From Pseudoxanthomonas sp. (GTDB taxonomy: Bacteria; Pseudomonadota; Gammaproteobacteria; Xanthomonadales; Xanthomonadaceae), in contig NZ_DASYGY010000004.1 in the NCBI RefSeq assembly GCF_035999195.1, positions 434,001 through 498,000 on the forward strand: a DNA stretch of 64,000 nt, written 5' to 3'. Shown piece by piece: positions 1-8,221 of the stretch (the first letter of the stretch is position 1; each line of letters starts with the position of its first letter). Position numbers and translations under genes: made by a program. The notes beneath the pieces were generated by a model that saw only the letters and a program-made list of their open reading frames with translations, was not told where the DNA came from and searched no databases.

Positions 1-625
1 CCAGCACCGCCACGATCACCGGCACCACGATGTACAGCCCCACCGAGATCAGCAGCGTGGACCAGGGCACCGTGATGGAGGAGATGCCCAGCAGCAGCCC
101 AACGATCGGTGCGAACGCCACCACCATGATCGCGTCGTTCAGGGCGACCTGGCTCAAGGTGAAGCGCGGTTCGCCATCGCAGAGGTGGCTCCATACGAAC
201 ACCATCGCGGTGCACGGTGCCGCCGCCAGCAGGATCAGGCCGGCGACGTAGGAATCGATCTGCGCGGCCGGCAGATGATCCGCAAACCCATGGCGGATGA
301 AGATCCACGCCAGCAGCGCCATCGAGAACGGCTTGACGGCCCAGTTCACGAACACCGTGACGCCGATGCCCTTCCAATGCTGCCGGACCTCGCCCATCGC
401 GGCGAAATCGATCTTCAGCAGCATCGGGATGATCATCAGCCAGATCAGCAGGGCGACCGGCAGGTTGACCTGGGCCACTTCCGCCGCCGCCAGCGTGGCG
501 AACGCGTCCGGCAGCAGGTAGCCCAGTGCGGTGCCCACCGCGATGCAGCCCAGCACCCACCAGGTCAGGTGGCGCTCGAAGCCGCCCATGCGGCGTGACA
601 GCGAGGGTGCGGCTGCCGACGTCAC
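1..625 (-). CDS. arsB: ACR3-family arsenite efflux transporter (partial, C-terminus outside window)
   Basis: This is an inner-membrane arsenite/antimonite exporter of the ACR3 (bile acid:Na+ symporter superfamily) type. The visible 208 residues are the N-terminal two thirds, with at least five hydrophobic segments. The LIWLMIIPMLLKIDF stretch (about residues 60-74) and AAPCTAMVFVWS (about 135-146) are characteristic; Cys138 lies where ACR3 proteins keep their conserved transport cysteine in TM4. I start it at the GTG whose bases overlap the arsR stop (GTGA), giving translational coupling; an in-frame ATG lies 12 codons later. The gene runs off the left edge. Symbols vary (acr3 or arsB). It would be co-transcribed with arsR and controlled by it. 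Confidence 0.9.
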   Translation of the reverse strand, partial: MTSAAAPSLSRRMGGFERHLTWWVLGCIAVGTALGYLLPDAFATLAAAEVAQVNLPVALLIWLMIIPMLLKIDFAAMGEVRQHWKGIGVTVFVNWAVKPFSMALLAWIFIRHGFADHLPAAQIDSYVAGLILLAAAPCTAMVFVWSHLCDGEPRFTLSQVALNDAIMVVAFAPIVGLLLGISSITVPWSTLLISVGLYIVVPVIVAVL

Positions 626-954
626 GGGCAGTCGGGTCCGCAGGTCGTGGCAGGCGCGCACTGCGCCGCGTCGCCGCCGCAGCAGTTGCGGGTCAGGAAT
701 GCCAGCAGCGCGTTCATCGCGGCGAAGTCGGCCCGGTAGCAGACGTACCGGCCGCGCGGTTCGCTCTGCACCAGCCCCGCGGCCACCAGTTCCTTGAGGT
801 GGAACGACAGCGTGGCGCCGGGCAATGCCAGGGCGTCGGCGATCTCGCCCGCCATGCGGCCGGACGGACCGGCTTCGACCAGCAGGCGGAAGATCGCCAG
901 CCGGGTGGACTGTCCGAGGGCGGCGAGGGCAGCGGTTGCGTTCTTTATTTCCAT
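622..954 (-). CDS. arsR: ArsR/SmtB-family metalloregulator of the arsenic cluster
   Basis: A 110-residue winged-helix repressor that should bind the arsenic promoter and release it on binding As(III). The HTH is in the middle (about residues 33-70, GEIADALALPGATLSFHLKEL). It lacks the ELCVCDL metal site of the E. coli type. Instead the cysteines cluster at the C-terminus: Cys91-Cys92, Cys99, Cys105 and Cys109. That resembles the Acidithiobacillus ferrooxidans ArsR arrangement, where a C-terminal vicinal Cys pair plus one more Cys binds As(III). The start at 954 gives the usual family length; a longer reading frame to 1101 has no homology-like sequence. No Shine-Dalgarno is seen before the ATG, and the likely -10 ends 6 bases upstream of it. 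Confidence 0.92.
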   Translation of the reverse strand: MEIKNATAALAALGQSTRLAIFRLLVEAGPSGRMAGEIADALALPGATLSFHLKELVAAGLVQSEPRGRYVCYRADFAAMNALLAFLTRNCCGGDAAQCAPATTCGPDCP

Positions 955-960
955 GTTTCT

Positions 961-989
961 AGAATAGTCGAACAGTATCAGGCTAGCAA
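961..989 (-). promoter_or_regulatory. Predicted sigma70 promoter of arsR-acr3
   Basis: Read on the minus strand: -35 TTGCTA (989-984), a 17-base spacer, -10 TATTCT (966-961). Transcription would start at or within a base or two of the arsR ATG (954), implying a leaderless message. It lies in the 41-base gap between arsR and the divergent hydroxylase gene, so ArsR bound here could affect both directions. Match to consensus is 4 of 6 in each box, so this is a prediction only. Confidence 0.4.
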
Positions 990-995
990 TCGACC

Positions 996-1889
996 ATGAC
1001 AGAACGACGACACGTGCCGTGGCATTGGCCGCACCTGCTGTTGCTGGCCGCCCTGCCGGTGATGGCGACCGCCGCGCTGCGACTGCAGTGGCCGGCGGCA
1101 TCGGCCCTGGCGGGCTGGCTGGTGGCCAACGTGGCGGTGCTGGGCTTGGCCGAGCGCTGGCGCCCGTTCCGCACCGACTGGCAGGCGACGCCCCGCCATG
1201 TGCGGCGCGACGGCACGGTGTGGACGCTGAACGTGCTGACCGACGCCGTCGCCTCGGCCGCCCTGACCGCGCTGATCGTGGTCCACCTGCCGGGCGACAG
1301 CAGCTGGCCCTTGGCCGCCCAGGTCCTGGCCGGCGTGCTGGCGGCCGAATTCGCCGCGTACTGGATGCACCGCTGGAGCCATGCCGGCCGCTGGTGGTGG
1401 CGCGTCCACCTGCTCCACCATCGGCCGGATCGGCTGAACGTGGCCAACGCGCTCACCGCGCATCCGATCAACGCCCTGTACGACAAGCTGGTGCGGGTCC
1501 TGCCGCTGATGTGGCTGGGTCTGTCGCCCGAGGCCATGCTGATCGTCGCGCTGTTCGGCCTGACCCAATCGTTGGCCGTACATGCGAATGTCGCCGGAAC
1601 GCTCGGCCCGCTCGACCGGTTGGTCGGCAGTGCGGAACTGCATCGCCTGCATCACAGCACGCGCCCGGACGAGGCCGGCAATTTCGGTACGGCGCTGCCA
1701 CTGTGGGACCAGGTGTTCGGAACATATCGCCGCGGCAACGCGCCGGCCCGCGTGGGCGTATTCGACCCGTCGCGTTATCCCGATGAGTGGCGACTCGGCG
1801 CCCTGCTGGCGTGGCCCTTCCTCACGCGCATGCCGTGGCGGGGCCGCACGGGTCTGCCGCGGTGCTGTCGCGGCGCACGCCCGGCCTGA
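996..1889 (+). CDS. Sterol desaturase / fatty acid hydroxylase superfamily membrane protein
   Basis: A 297-residue integral membrane di-iron enzyme of the fatty acid hydroxylase superfamily. It carries the diagnostic histidine boxes HRWSH (His125, His129), HLLHH (His138, His141, His142) and HRLHH (His216, His219, His220), with hydrophobic segments at about 13-30, 38-52, 82-98, 107-122 and 175-197. Members oxidise C-H bonds of lipids with O2; the substrate cannot be read from sequence. It is divergent from arsR with only 41 bases between starts and is followed 20 bases later by arsH, so it sits inside the arsenic cluster. Whether it has a role in arsenic tolerance (for example a membrane lipid change) or is a passenger is unknown. 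Confidence 0.85.
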   Translation: MTERRHVPWHWPHLLLLAALPVMATAALRLQWPAASALAGWLVANVAVLGLAERWRPFRTDWQATPRHVRRDGTVWTLNVLTDAVASAALTALIVVHLPGDSSWPLAAQVLAGVLAAEFAAYWMHRWSHAGRWWWRVHLLHHRPDRLNVANALTAHPINALYDKLVRVLPLMWLGLSPEAMLIVALFGLTQSLAVHANVAGTLGPLDRLVGSAELHRLHHSTRPDEAGNFGTALPLWDQVFGTYRRGNAPARVGVFDPSRYPDEWRLGALLAWPFLTRMPWRGRTGLPRCCRGARPA

Positions 1890-1909
1890 GGTCCACGATC
1901 CGACACGCG

Positions 1910-2638
1910 ATGAAGAACCCCATGAACGAATCCACCCTGCCGAACGTGGCGCCCGACGCCCTCGACATCCCCGATGCCGCCCGGCTCGCCAGCGGTGACG
2001 CGACGCATCCGCCGCGCATCCTGATCCTCTACGGCTCGCTGCGTCCGCAGTCCTTCAGTCGCAAGCTGGCGCTGGAAGTCGAGCGCCTGTTGCAGCACTT
2101 CGGCGCGGAGACGCGCGTGTTCGATCCCCACGACCTGCCGCTGCTGGACAGCGTGGGCAAGGACCACCCCAAGGTGCAGGAGCTGCGCACGCTCTCGGAA
2201 TGGTCCGAAGGGCAGGTGTGGGTCAGCCCGGAGCGCCATGGCACGCTCACCGCCGTGTTCAAGAACCAGATCGACTGGTTGCCGCTGGAAGAAGGCGGCG
2301 TGCGCCCCACGCAAGGCCGCACCCTGGCGGTCATGCAGGTCTGCGGCGGCTCGCAGTCGTTCAACGTGGTCAACGCGCTGCGCGTGCTGGGCCGCTGGAT
2401 GCGGATGGTGACCATCCCGAACCAGTCCTCCGTGCCGAAGGCCTGGCAGGAGTTCGACGAGCAGGGACGGATGAAGCCGTCGCCCTACTACGACCGTGTG
2501 GTCGATGTCATGGAAGAACTGTTGAAGTTCACCCTCATGGTGCGCGGCCACAGCGCGTACCTGACCAGTCGTTACAGCGAGCGCAAGGGCGACCTGGCAG
2601 CGCAGGCGCTGGCGTCCGCATCCGCGGCCGCCGAATGA
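1910..2638 (+). CDS. arsH: ArsH, NADPH-dependent FMN reductase / organoarsenical oxidase
   Basis: A cytoplasmic flavoprotein of 242 residues. The flavodoxin-like fold begins with [16 protein letters not shown] (about residues 36-51), the FMN phosphate-binding loop typical of ArsH, followed by [19 protein letters not shown]. ArsH oxidises trivalent methylated and aromatic arsenicals to less toxic pentavalent forms and reduces quinones or metal ions in vitro. I start at 1910; a second ATG at 1922 is nearly as good. It follows the hydroxylase gene by 20 bases and is probably in the same transcript, completing an acr3-arsR / hydroxylase-arsH cluster. An arsC reductase is not in the window but could lie beyond the left edge. 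Confidence 0.92.
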   Translation: MKNPMNESTLPNVAPDALDIPDAARLASGDATHPPRILILYGSLRPQSFSRKLALEVERLLQHFGAETRVFDPHDLPLLDSVGKDHPKVQELRTLSEWSEGQVWVSPERHGTLTAVFKNQIDWLPLEEGGVRPTQGRTLAVMQVCGGSQSFNVVNALRVLGRWMRMVTIPNQSSVPKAWQEFDEQGRMKPSPYYDRVVDVMEELLKFTLMVRGHSAYLTSRYSERKGDLAAQALASASAAAE

Positions 2639-2697
2639 GGCAGGCCCGCTCGGGGAGCACCATCGCCGCGAGCGCAGCGTAACCGGGGCGGCGCGCG

Positions 2698-3093
2698 TCA
2701 GCGCGGGTCGTTGCGCCAGGCCGCCGGCGTTTCGTTGGTCACGTCCTGCGCGCGGGCGGGCGCGGCGTCCAGCGGCCGGATCTCCAAGGTCAGGCCAAAG
2801 GCCAGGCAGGGATTCTCCGCCGCGATCCGTGCGGCGTGTTCCAGCGACTCGGCCACGATGAACCAGTAGCCGCCGACCAGTTCCTTCGCCTCGGCGAACG
2901 GGCCGTCGGTGATTCCGTCGCGCGAGACCTGTTTGCCCCGGTGCTCCAGCCGGCTGCCGGGCTTGAGCACGCCGTCGGCCAGGCCCTTCTCGTACCAGGC
3001 GTAGAAGCGGTCGATGGCGTCCTGCACGTCTTCTTTCGAGGCGCTTTCGTCCCACTGGCCGCGGGAGAAGAGCAGATAGTCGGAGGTCGTCAT
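2698..3093 (-). CDS. YCII-related (DGPF domain) protein
   Basis: A 131-residue small cytoplasmic protein with the YCII-related fold. It begins MTTSDYLLFSRG, carries the family hallmark DGPFAEAKELVGGYWFIVAES (about residues 63-83; the DGPF motif) and then the AARIAAENP segment. DGPF proteins often sit beside ECF sigma factors of the sigma-E-like/PhyR type, but no such sigma factor lies here. Function of the family is unsettled; YciI-type members have weak enzymatic activity proposed through a His-Asp pair. Convergent with arsH and divergent from the next gene. No partner is evident nearby. Confidence 0.8.
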   Translation of the reverse strand: MTTSDYLLFSRGQWDESASKEDVQDAIDRFYAWYEKGLADGVLKPGSRLEHRGKQVSRDGITDGPFAEAKELVGGYWFIVAESLEHAARIAAENPCLAFGLTLEIRPLDAAPARAQDVTNETPAAWRNDPR

Positions 3094-3286
3094 GGGCCAC
3101 TCGTGAGCAGGAGGCGCTGGGAAGCGCGCATGGAAGGAATGCCGGATGCTCCGCCGCCTGCGGCGCCATCGCGTCTACCGCATCCTACGCGTTGCCGCTG
3201 CATTGAGGCGACGTGCGGCACAGGACGGCGACTTGCCTTGCCGGCTCCGGGGCGATAGCGTCGGCGCGGCGCAGGGAGAGCATCGC

Positions 3287-4255
3287 ATGGGCATACGCAG
3301 CAGGGTCGTCTTCCTCATCGCAGGGCTGTGCATGGCGGGGGCGCAGGCCACGCCCCCATCCGCAATACCCGACGGACCCGAGCCGGAAGCCATGGCGGCG
3401 CTGCTGGATCGCGACGCGGCGCCCGAGGCGCGCGACCGCGCCATGCAGCAGCTGGTCGCCAGCGCGCAGGCCGGCGACGGCCATGCGGCGTTCTACCTGG
3501 GCGCGCTGTACCGGAGCGGCATGGACCATCCCGCGCGACGCGTGGAGCGCGACGTGGAGACGGCGCGCTTCTGGCTGGAGAAATGCGTGGCATCGCAGCG
3601 GTGCCCGCTGGTGGCGTTGGCGTCGCTGGCGGAACTGGAGCTGGCGGCCGGCCATGCCAAGCCGGCGATGCAGTGGGCACAGGCCTGGGTGGTGCTCGAT
3701 CGCGAACGGGAAAAGCGCACGCGCGGCGACCGTCCGCAGGACAACACCCATGACATGCCGTACCGGCATACGGCCTACCACGCCTTCCTGATCGATCGTT
3801 GCTACAAGGCGATGGCGCCCGCGCGCGATGCCGACTCGCTCGGCCGCAGCTGGTTCCAGGAACTGGCGCGCACGCATGGCGACCATCTCGAACGCATGCT
3901 GCAGGCCTCGCTGGAGGCGCCGCCTGCCGGTGATGCGGAGGGCGGCGAGATCCGCCCACGCCTGCAGATCGCCACCGAAGCCCAGCGCACCAAGGTCATG
4001 GGCAACGACGCGCGCATTCCGCTCGGCCCGTCGCTGGGCCTGTTCCTCTACCGTGGCAATCCCGCCGGCGGCCGCGCCGACGGCCTCTGGATGATCGAGG
4101 CGCTGCCCAATCCCGCCGGGGCGCGCGGCATCGAAGCGCAGGCGCGTTCGGTGCGCACGCTCCCGTACACGCCCGCCGCCGATGGCCGCCGCGCGTACGC
4201 CTATCTGCCGATGACCTTCAGCGATGGGGTGTGGTCGCTGACGCCGCAGCGGTGA
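3287..4255 (+). CDS. Secreted Sel1-like repeat hypothetical protein
   Basis: A 322-residue protein with a signal peptide (MGIRSRVVFLIAGLCMAGAQA). Residues about 40-130 contain Sel1/TPR-like helical repeats (GDGHAAFYLGALYRSG then VETARFWLEKCVAS). The C-terminal third is a separate, unrecognised beta-rich region. It is probably periplasmic. The start at 3287 is chosen because GGAGAG stands just upstream and the signal peptide begins there. A longer frame to 3146 is arginine-rich and unlikely. No operon partner: it stands alone between divergent and convergent genes. Function unknown. Confidence 0.7.
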   Translation: MGIRSRVVFLIAGLCMAGAQATPPSAIPDGPEPEAMAALLDRDAAPEARDRAMQQLVASAQAGDGHAAFYLGALYRSGMDHPARRVERDVETARFWLEKCVASQRCPLVALASLAELELAAGHAKPAMQWAQAWVVLDREREKRTRGDRPQDNTHDMPYRHTAYHAFLIDRCYKAMAPARDADSLGRSWFQELARTHGDHLERMLQASLEAPPAGDAEGGEIRPRLQIATEAQRTKVMGNDARIPLGPSLGLFLYRGNPAGGRADGLWMIEALPNPAGARGIEAQARSVRTLPYTPAADGRRAYAYLPMTFSDGVWSLTPQR

Positions 4256-4338
4256 CCGGCGGGCGGGCGTCCGCTTTCGGGCGAACCTCAATGCACCAAC
4301 CGGCACGCGACCAACGGAAAGGTCTTCCTGCTCCGGTT

Positions 4339-6501
4339 TCAGACTGCCCGCTTCAACAGCCTGATCGGACGGATGCCGTGCCGTTGCTCGGCCGCATGGG
4401 CGGTGGCCGCCAGTTCCGCCAGCGTCGACTGGTACAGCTCCAGAAAGGCGTCCTCCAGCGGTGAAGTGACCTGGATGAACTGGATGTCGTCGCCGCCCGC
4501 ACTGGAGAGCCGGCCGCAGCGAGCGCGCAGATGCTGTCCCAGCGACGGCCCGTCCCGCAGCTGGATGCCATCCAGATCGGCGAGCAGTTGCAACGTCTGC
4601 TCGCGATAGCGCGCGCCCAGGCGACTGACGTGCTGGCGCAGGGAAGCATCGTCGCCGCGCATGCCACCGTGCAGCCAGAGGCAGACGCGCCCCTCGTTGA
4701 AGACGCGCTGCAGACGGGGCCAGACATCGTGCAGTTGCTGCAGTACGCCGAGGCGTGCCTGGGCGTCATTGTGTGCGGATTCGTCCAGCGCGGCGATGCC
4801 GTGTTGCAGGCGGCGCGCGGACACGGCCAGGATGCGTGCGGCCAGTTTGCGGTCGGGCGTGTCGTCCGCCACGCAGGCGGCATGATCCTCGCGCAGCCTG
4901 GCACCGTCGGGGAGTGATCCGTCGGGCATGAGGAAGTCGACCTGCAGGTCGATCAACGCCACCCACAACGACAGTTGGCCGGCTTTTTCGCGCCGGCGCT
5001 CCAGCCGCTGCCAGAGGCCGCTGGCGTCGGGCCCCAGCCGGCGGAGCTCATCCACGCAGCCCTGCCAGTCGAACGCCGACGCCGGCAGCCGCGAGCCTTC
5101 AGCCGGATCGAGCAGCGGGCACACGCCGACCATGCCGTTGGTGTAAGCGTCCCAGACCCGCGCCAGCGGCTCCGGTAGCCGACCCAGTCCCAACAACTGC
5201 GCGCCGTCGACCAGGTTGCGCGGACCGAATTCCAGCTCCAGGCCCCGGTAGAAGTGCTCGGTCACGCGGCGGCACAGGGCGGGGAAATCGGCGAACAGCG
5301 TGGAAGCGGGGCGTTCGTCGCGGAACAGGCCCGCAGCCCGCAAGGCCTGGGCGTTCGCGATGCGGGCCTGGTCGGCGGGATGCGAATCCCAGTAGCGCGT
5401 TTCATCGTCCGCATCGAGCTGCTCGGCCACTCTGCGCCAGTCGTCATCGGTCCACTGGGCGAGCCGCAGGCCGACGGTCGCCGGCAGGTCGCCGACGAGC
5501 TTGCCCTCGCGCCAGATCTTGCGATTGAGCTGGTCCACTTCATGCAGCGAGAGCGCAAGCGCGCGCAGGCGCAGCGCCGTATCGGCGAAACCGTCGCTGC
5601 CCACCACGATGGCCTCGTAGCGGTCGGCGTCGAACTCCATCTCCTGCGACAGCCGTTGGCTCATGCGGAAGCTCACCTGGAACAGGCCGCGCATCAGCAT
5701 CCGGGTCAGCCACAGGCACCAGAGGGTGAAGGCGCAGGTCAACTGCGCGTAGCCGCCATTGTTCTCGTCGGCGGCCCAGCGGCGCAGCCGTTCGTCCCAG
5801 GCATCGGGATGGTACGCACGCGATTCCAGCCAGCGGTTCACGCCGTGGATGAGCACGGCGGCACGCATGCCGCCCTGTTGCGCGAAATGTCCGAATTCGT
5901 GCGCCAACACACCCACCAACTGCCGGGCACTCATGCCCGCCACCAGCGGCAGGCCGATGGTCAGCGTCTTGTGCCCGCCCACCAGGCCGGCCAGGCCGGG
6001 ACTGAACTGCACCCAGGCATTGGCCTGGTGGCTGAGCCGTATCTGATGCGGCGGGCGGATGCCGATGGCCTGGCTGAGCGCCTGGACCGCACCGGTGAAC
6101 TGCATGTCGTCGTCGGGCGAGAGCGCTACGGCATCGGGCGCCTGCGCACGCGGGGCGAACAGGGGCTTGAGCATGAACAGGATCATCACCCCCATGGCGA
6201 ACCCCGGCATGATCCACGCCAGTGCCACGAACAGGTTGAAGCGTTCGCGTGGTGCCCAGTCCGCGTAGTAGTGGTAGCCCAGCGACGCCAGGCCGACGAT
6301 CAGGCCGAGATAGAGCAGCGGCATCAGGCCGGACAGCAGCGCGACCAGCCAGAGGAGGAATGTGTACAGCGGTTTGGTGGGCGGCCGCGGGACGGACCCC
6401 GGTGCAAGGCGCTGCAGGGAATGCGCGGGGGTATCGTCGTTGGCGGAGGAAGAAACGGCAGCGGACACAGGCGCGGCAAGCGACATCGACTCGACTTCCA
6501 T
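4339..6501 (-). CDS. Large membrane-bound M48-family zinc metallopeptidase
   Basis: A 720-residue protein related to HtpX/Oma1 peptidases but more than twice the size of HtpX. Two hydrophobic segments (about residues 45-75 and 88-112) precede the catalytic domain. The zinc site is HEFGH (His201, Glu202, His205) with the third ligand in QEMEFDAD (probably Glu289). Further hydrophobic stretches lie at about 255-275. The C-terminal 400 residues are an unrecognised, mostly helical region. It is probably an inner-membrane quality-control protease, but the substrate is unknown. An alternative start is the ATG at 6486, which has GGAAG a few bases upstream, and may be the true start. It is monocistronic. 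Confidence 0.82.
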   Translation of the reverse strand: MEVESMSLAAPVSAAVSSSANDDTPAHSLQRLAPGSVPRPPTKPLYTFLLWLVALLSGLMPLLYLGLIVGLASLGYHYYADWAPRERFNLFVALAWIMPGFAMGVMILFMLKPLFAPRAQAPDAVALSPDDDMQFTGAVQALSQAIGIRPPHQIRLSHQANAWVQFSPGLAGLVGGHKTLTIGLPLVAGMSARQLVGVLAHEFGHFAQQGGMRAAVLIHGVNRWLESRAYHPDAWDERLRRWAADENNGGYAQLTCAFTLWCLWLTRMLMRGLFQVSFRMSQRLSQEMEFDADRYEAIVVGSDGFADTALRLRALALSLHEVDQLNRKIWREGKLVGDLPATVGLRLAQWTDDDWRRVAEQLDADDETRYWDSHPADQARIANAQALRAAGLFRDERPASTLFADFPALCRRVTEHFYRGLELEFGPRNLVDGAQLLGLGRLPEPLARVWDAYTNGMVGVCPLLDPAEGSRLPASAFDWQGCVDELRRLGPDASGLWQRLERRREKAGQLSLWVALIDLQVDFLMPDGSLPDGARLREDHAACVADDTPDRKLAARILAVSARRLQHGIAALDESAHNDAQARLGVLQQLHDVWPRLQRVFNEGRVCLWLHGGMRGDDASLRQHVSRLGARYREQTLQLLADLDGIQLRDGPSLGQHLRARCGRLSSAGGDDIQFIQVTSPLEDAFLELYQSTLAELAATAHAAEQRHGIRPIRLLKRAV

Positions 6502-6773
6502 GGCAAGTGAGGTATCGCAGGATCACGGCAGCCGGTCGAAGCTCGCGTCCCCACGCATCGCCTCGTCTTCCCCGCGTGCCACTCCTGCGCGGCGGCACGC
6601 GAGGAGCATATCAGTCCGAGAGAGCGCGGAGCAGGTCCACCGCAGTGCATCCGAGCAAGACAGCCGTCACTGTTGCATGTCTCACGATTCCCTCGCGATG
6701 GCTCGCCTTCAATCGAACGCTCCATTGACGCAAGCGCGTAGCCTCCTGTCGAACGGCCCCGTGCATCCGCGTA

Positions 6774-7199
6774 CTACGCGCGTCCCGATACCGTATCCAG
6801 CAACACGCCCCACAGCCCCAGCACCGACAGGAAGTTCACGGTGAACACGAGGCCTCGCAGGCGCACGTTCGTGGTCAGCACCTGCACGGCGCTGTGCAGC
6901 AGGCGGCCACCGACGAAGAGCCAGGCCAGCGTGATGGCCAGGGTGCTGGTGCCGAACATCATCAGCAACACGCAGGCGATGTGGAAGAACAGCGGCCACT
7001 CGAACTGGTTGGACAGGTTGGCACTGATGCGTGGTTCCACCGTCGTCCACGGATTGCGGCCGTCCGCGCGACGGCCGATGTCCCAGATGGCGGGTGCCCG
7101 CGCGACGGTCAGCAGCACGTAGAGCAACGCCGTGAGCGCGACATGCGCCGTCATCGGCAGCAGCAGGGCGGTATCCAGCGGCGCGGCGGCGAGCGTCAT
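6774..7199 (-). CDS. MAPEG-family membrane protein
   Basis: A 141-residue integral membrane protein with four hydrophobic helices. It carries the MAPEG-type core NLSNQFEWPLFFHIACVL (about residues 61-78) following the first loop with arginines (WDIGRRADGRNP). Eukaryotic MAPEG members are glutathione-dependent transferases or peroxidases of lipid substrates; most bacterial ones are uncharacterised. The start codon overlaps the stop of the upstream zinc-ribbon gene (ATGA), so the two are translationally coupled. Confidence 0.82.
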   Translation of the reverse strand: MTLAAAPLDTALLLPMTAHVALTALLYVLLTVARAPAIWDIGRRADGRNPWTTVEPRISANLSNQFEWPLFFHIACVLLMMFGTSTLAITLAWLFVGGRLLHSAVQVLTTNVRLRGLVFTVNFLSVLGLWGVLLDTVSGRA

Positions 7200-7528
7200 G
7201 GCAACGGCGGGTTCGCCACGTAGGCCGCACCGAGGGCGGCGAACAGGCCGAGCAGGATGAAGAAGCCGTAGCGCAGGCGGAACGGGATCGCCGGCTTGCC
7301 GTAGCGTCGCTCGGCCTCCCGTCGATCAAGCCGCCAGCCGTGGTTGCACTCCGGGCATGCGAGTTGGTAGCGCCTGCCGTAGACGAAGCCGAACAGCAGG
7401 TCGAACTCGCCGTACTTGTAGGCGAGCTGCGGCTGGAAGTCGCGCTCCTCTTCGCAACGCGGGCAGTGCTGCGGTTCCGGCTCGCCCACCGGCACCACGC
7501 GTTCGCCCTGGCCGATCATGAACGTCAT
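7196..7528 (-). CDS. Zinc-ribbon membrane-anchored hypothetical protein
   Basis: A protein of about 110 residues with two CXXC knuckles (CPRC near residue 22 and CPEC near residue 59), which form a likely zinc ribbon, and one C-terminal transmembrane helix (about residues 85-105, RYGFFILLGLFAALGAAYVA). I start at 7528 (MTFMIGQGERVVP) because AAGGGA precedes it at a suitable distance; a start 10 codons upstream is possible. The stop overlaps the MAPEG start by 4 bases. Its function is not known. The topology suggests a cytoplasmic zinc ribbon tethered to the inner membrane. Confidence 0.65.
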   Translation of the reverse strand: MTFMIGQGERVVPVGEPEPQHCPRCEEERDFQPQLAYKYGEFDLLFGFVYGRRYQLACPECNHGWRLDRREAERRYGKPAIPFRLRYGFFILLGLFAALGAAYVANPPLP

Positions 7529-7600
7529 GCGTGCCGTTCCCTTTGCGTAAGCTGCCAACCTAGCAGCCTATCCGAATCCAACTGGGTGCAATTTCGCGAG

Positions 7601-8089
7601 TCACACCTCGGGCTGCTTCAGCCTCTTATAGTCTTTGATGGCTAGATGTGCCAAGTGAATGCCCGGATACAGCATAAAGCCAAGCAATACTAAGCCAGCT
7701 ACTATCTTTCGCCAGAACCACTCGCTGACGCTCTGCACACCAATTCCCTTCACGCGACTGATGTCTGGTGCATCGGGAAGATATTCAATATCAGCTGTAT
7801 CTGCTAACCGCCATTCTGATGCAGCCTTCGCTAAGACCTGATAGGTCTTTCCGTTTACTGTGTACTCGTAAACACCCACGGCGCCTGAGGTGTATCGGCC
7901 TCGGTGGTCCTCTTCCTCAAACTCACCCACGTCCGAAAGTGATCCGGAAGCTATCTGGCTTTCCCTAATCAGAGCTAGGTCATGAAGAGGATTGCCGGCT
8001 GCTGACCTCCAAAACCACAGGCCTGCCAACAGAGCAAGCACGGACCAAAGGGCAAGCTTGAATGGCGTTGGTTTTTCACTTGTACTCAT
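7601..8089 (-). CDS. DUF3592-like membrane protein
   Basis: A 162-residue protein with an N-terminal hydrophobic helix (about residues 11-30) and a second near the C-terminus (about 130-150), enclosing a soluble beta-rich domain (YEYTVNGKTYQV, EYLPDAPDISRVKG). The layout and the 'YxVNGKxY ... V.YLPxxP' pattern match DUF3592 proteins. The gene and its surroundings (about 7560-8100) are visibly less GC-rich than the flanks, with codons such as TTA, ATA and AAG used more freely. That suggests recent acquisition. It is an orphan in the minus direction and its function is unknown. Confidence 0.68.
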   Translation of the reverse strand: MSTSEKPTPFKLALWSVLALLAGLWFWRSAAGNPLHDLALIRESQIASGSLSDVGEFEEEDHRGRYTSGAVGVYEYTVNGKTYQVLAKAASEWRLADTADIEYLPDAPDISRVKGIGVQSVSEWFWRKIVAGLVLLGFMLYPGIHLAHLAIKDYKRLKQPEV

Positions 8090-8221
8090 GTGCCTTCAAG
8101 GTTCCTTACTGATCAGTTAGGAAGCGAAGCCCGAGTGAGCGCAGAGCGCCCGGGAGGGTCTGCCACGGAAGGTGTCCGAACCCCCGGGTGCGGCCGTTGG
8201 CCTTACCTGGGCTACGTTGCC

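Noticed and set aside
5254..6510. A 418-codon plus-strand open frame opposite the M48 peptidase
   Set aside because: Antisense to the zinc-site region; rich in His, Gly and Arg with no domain.
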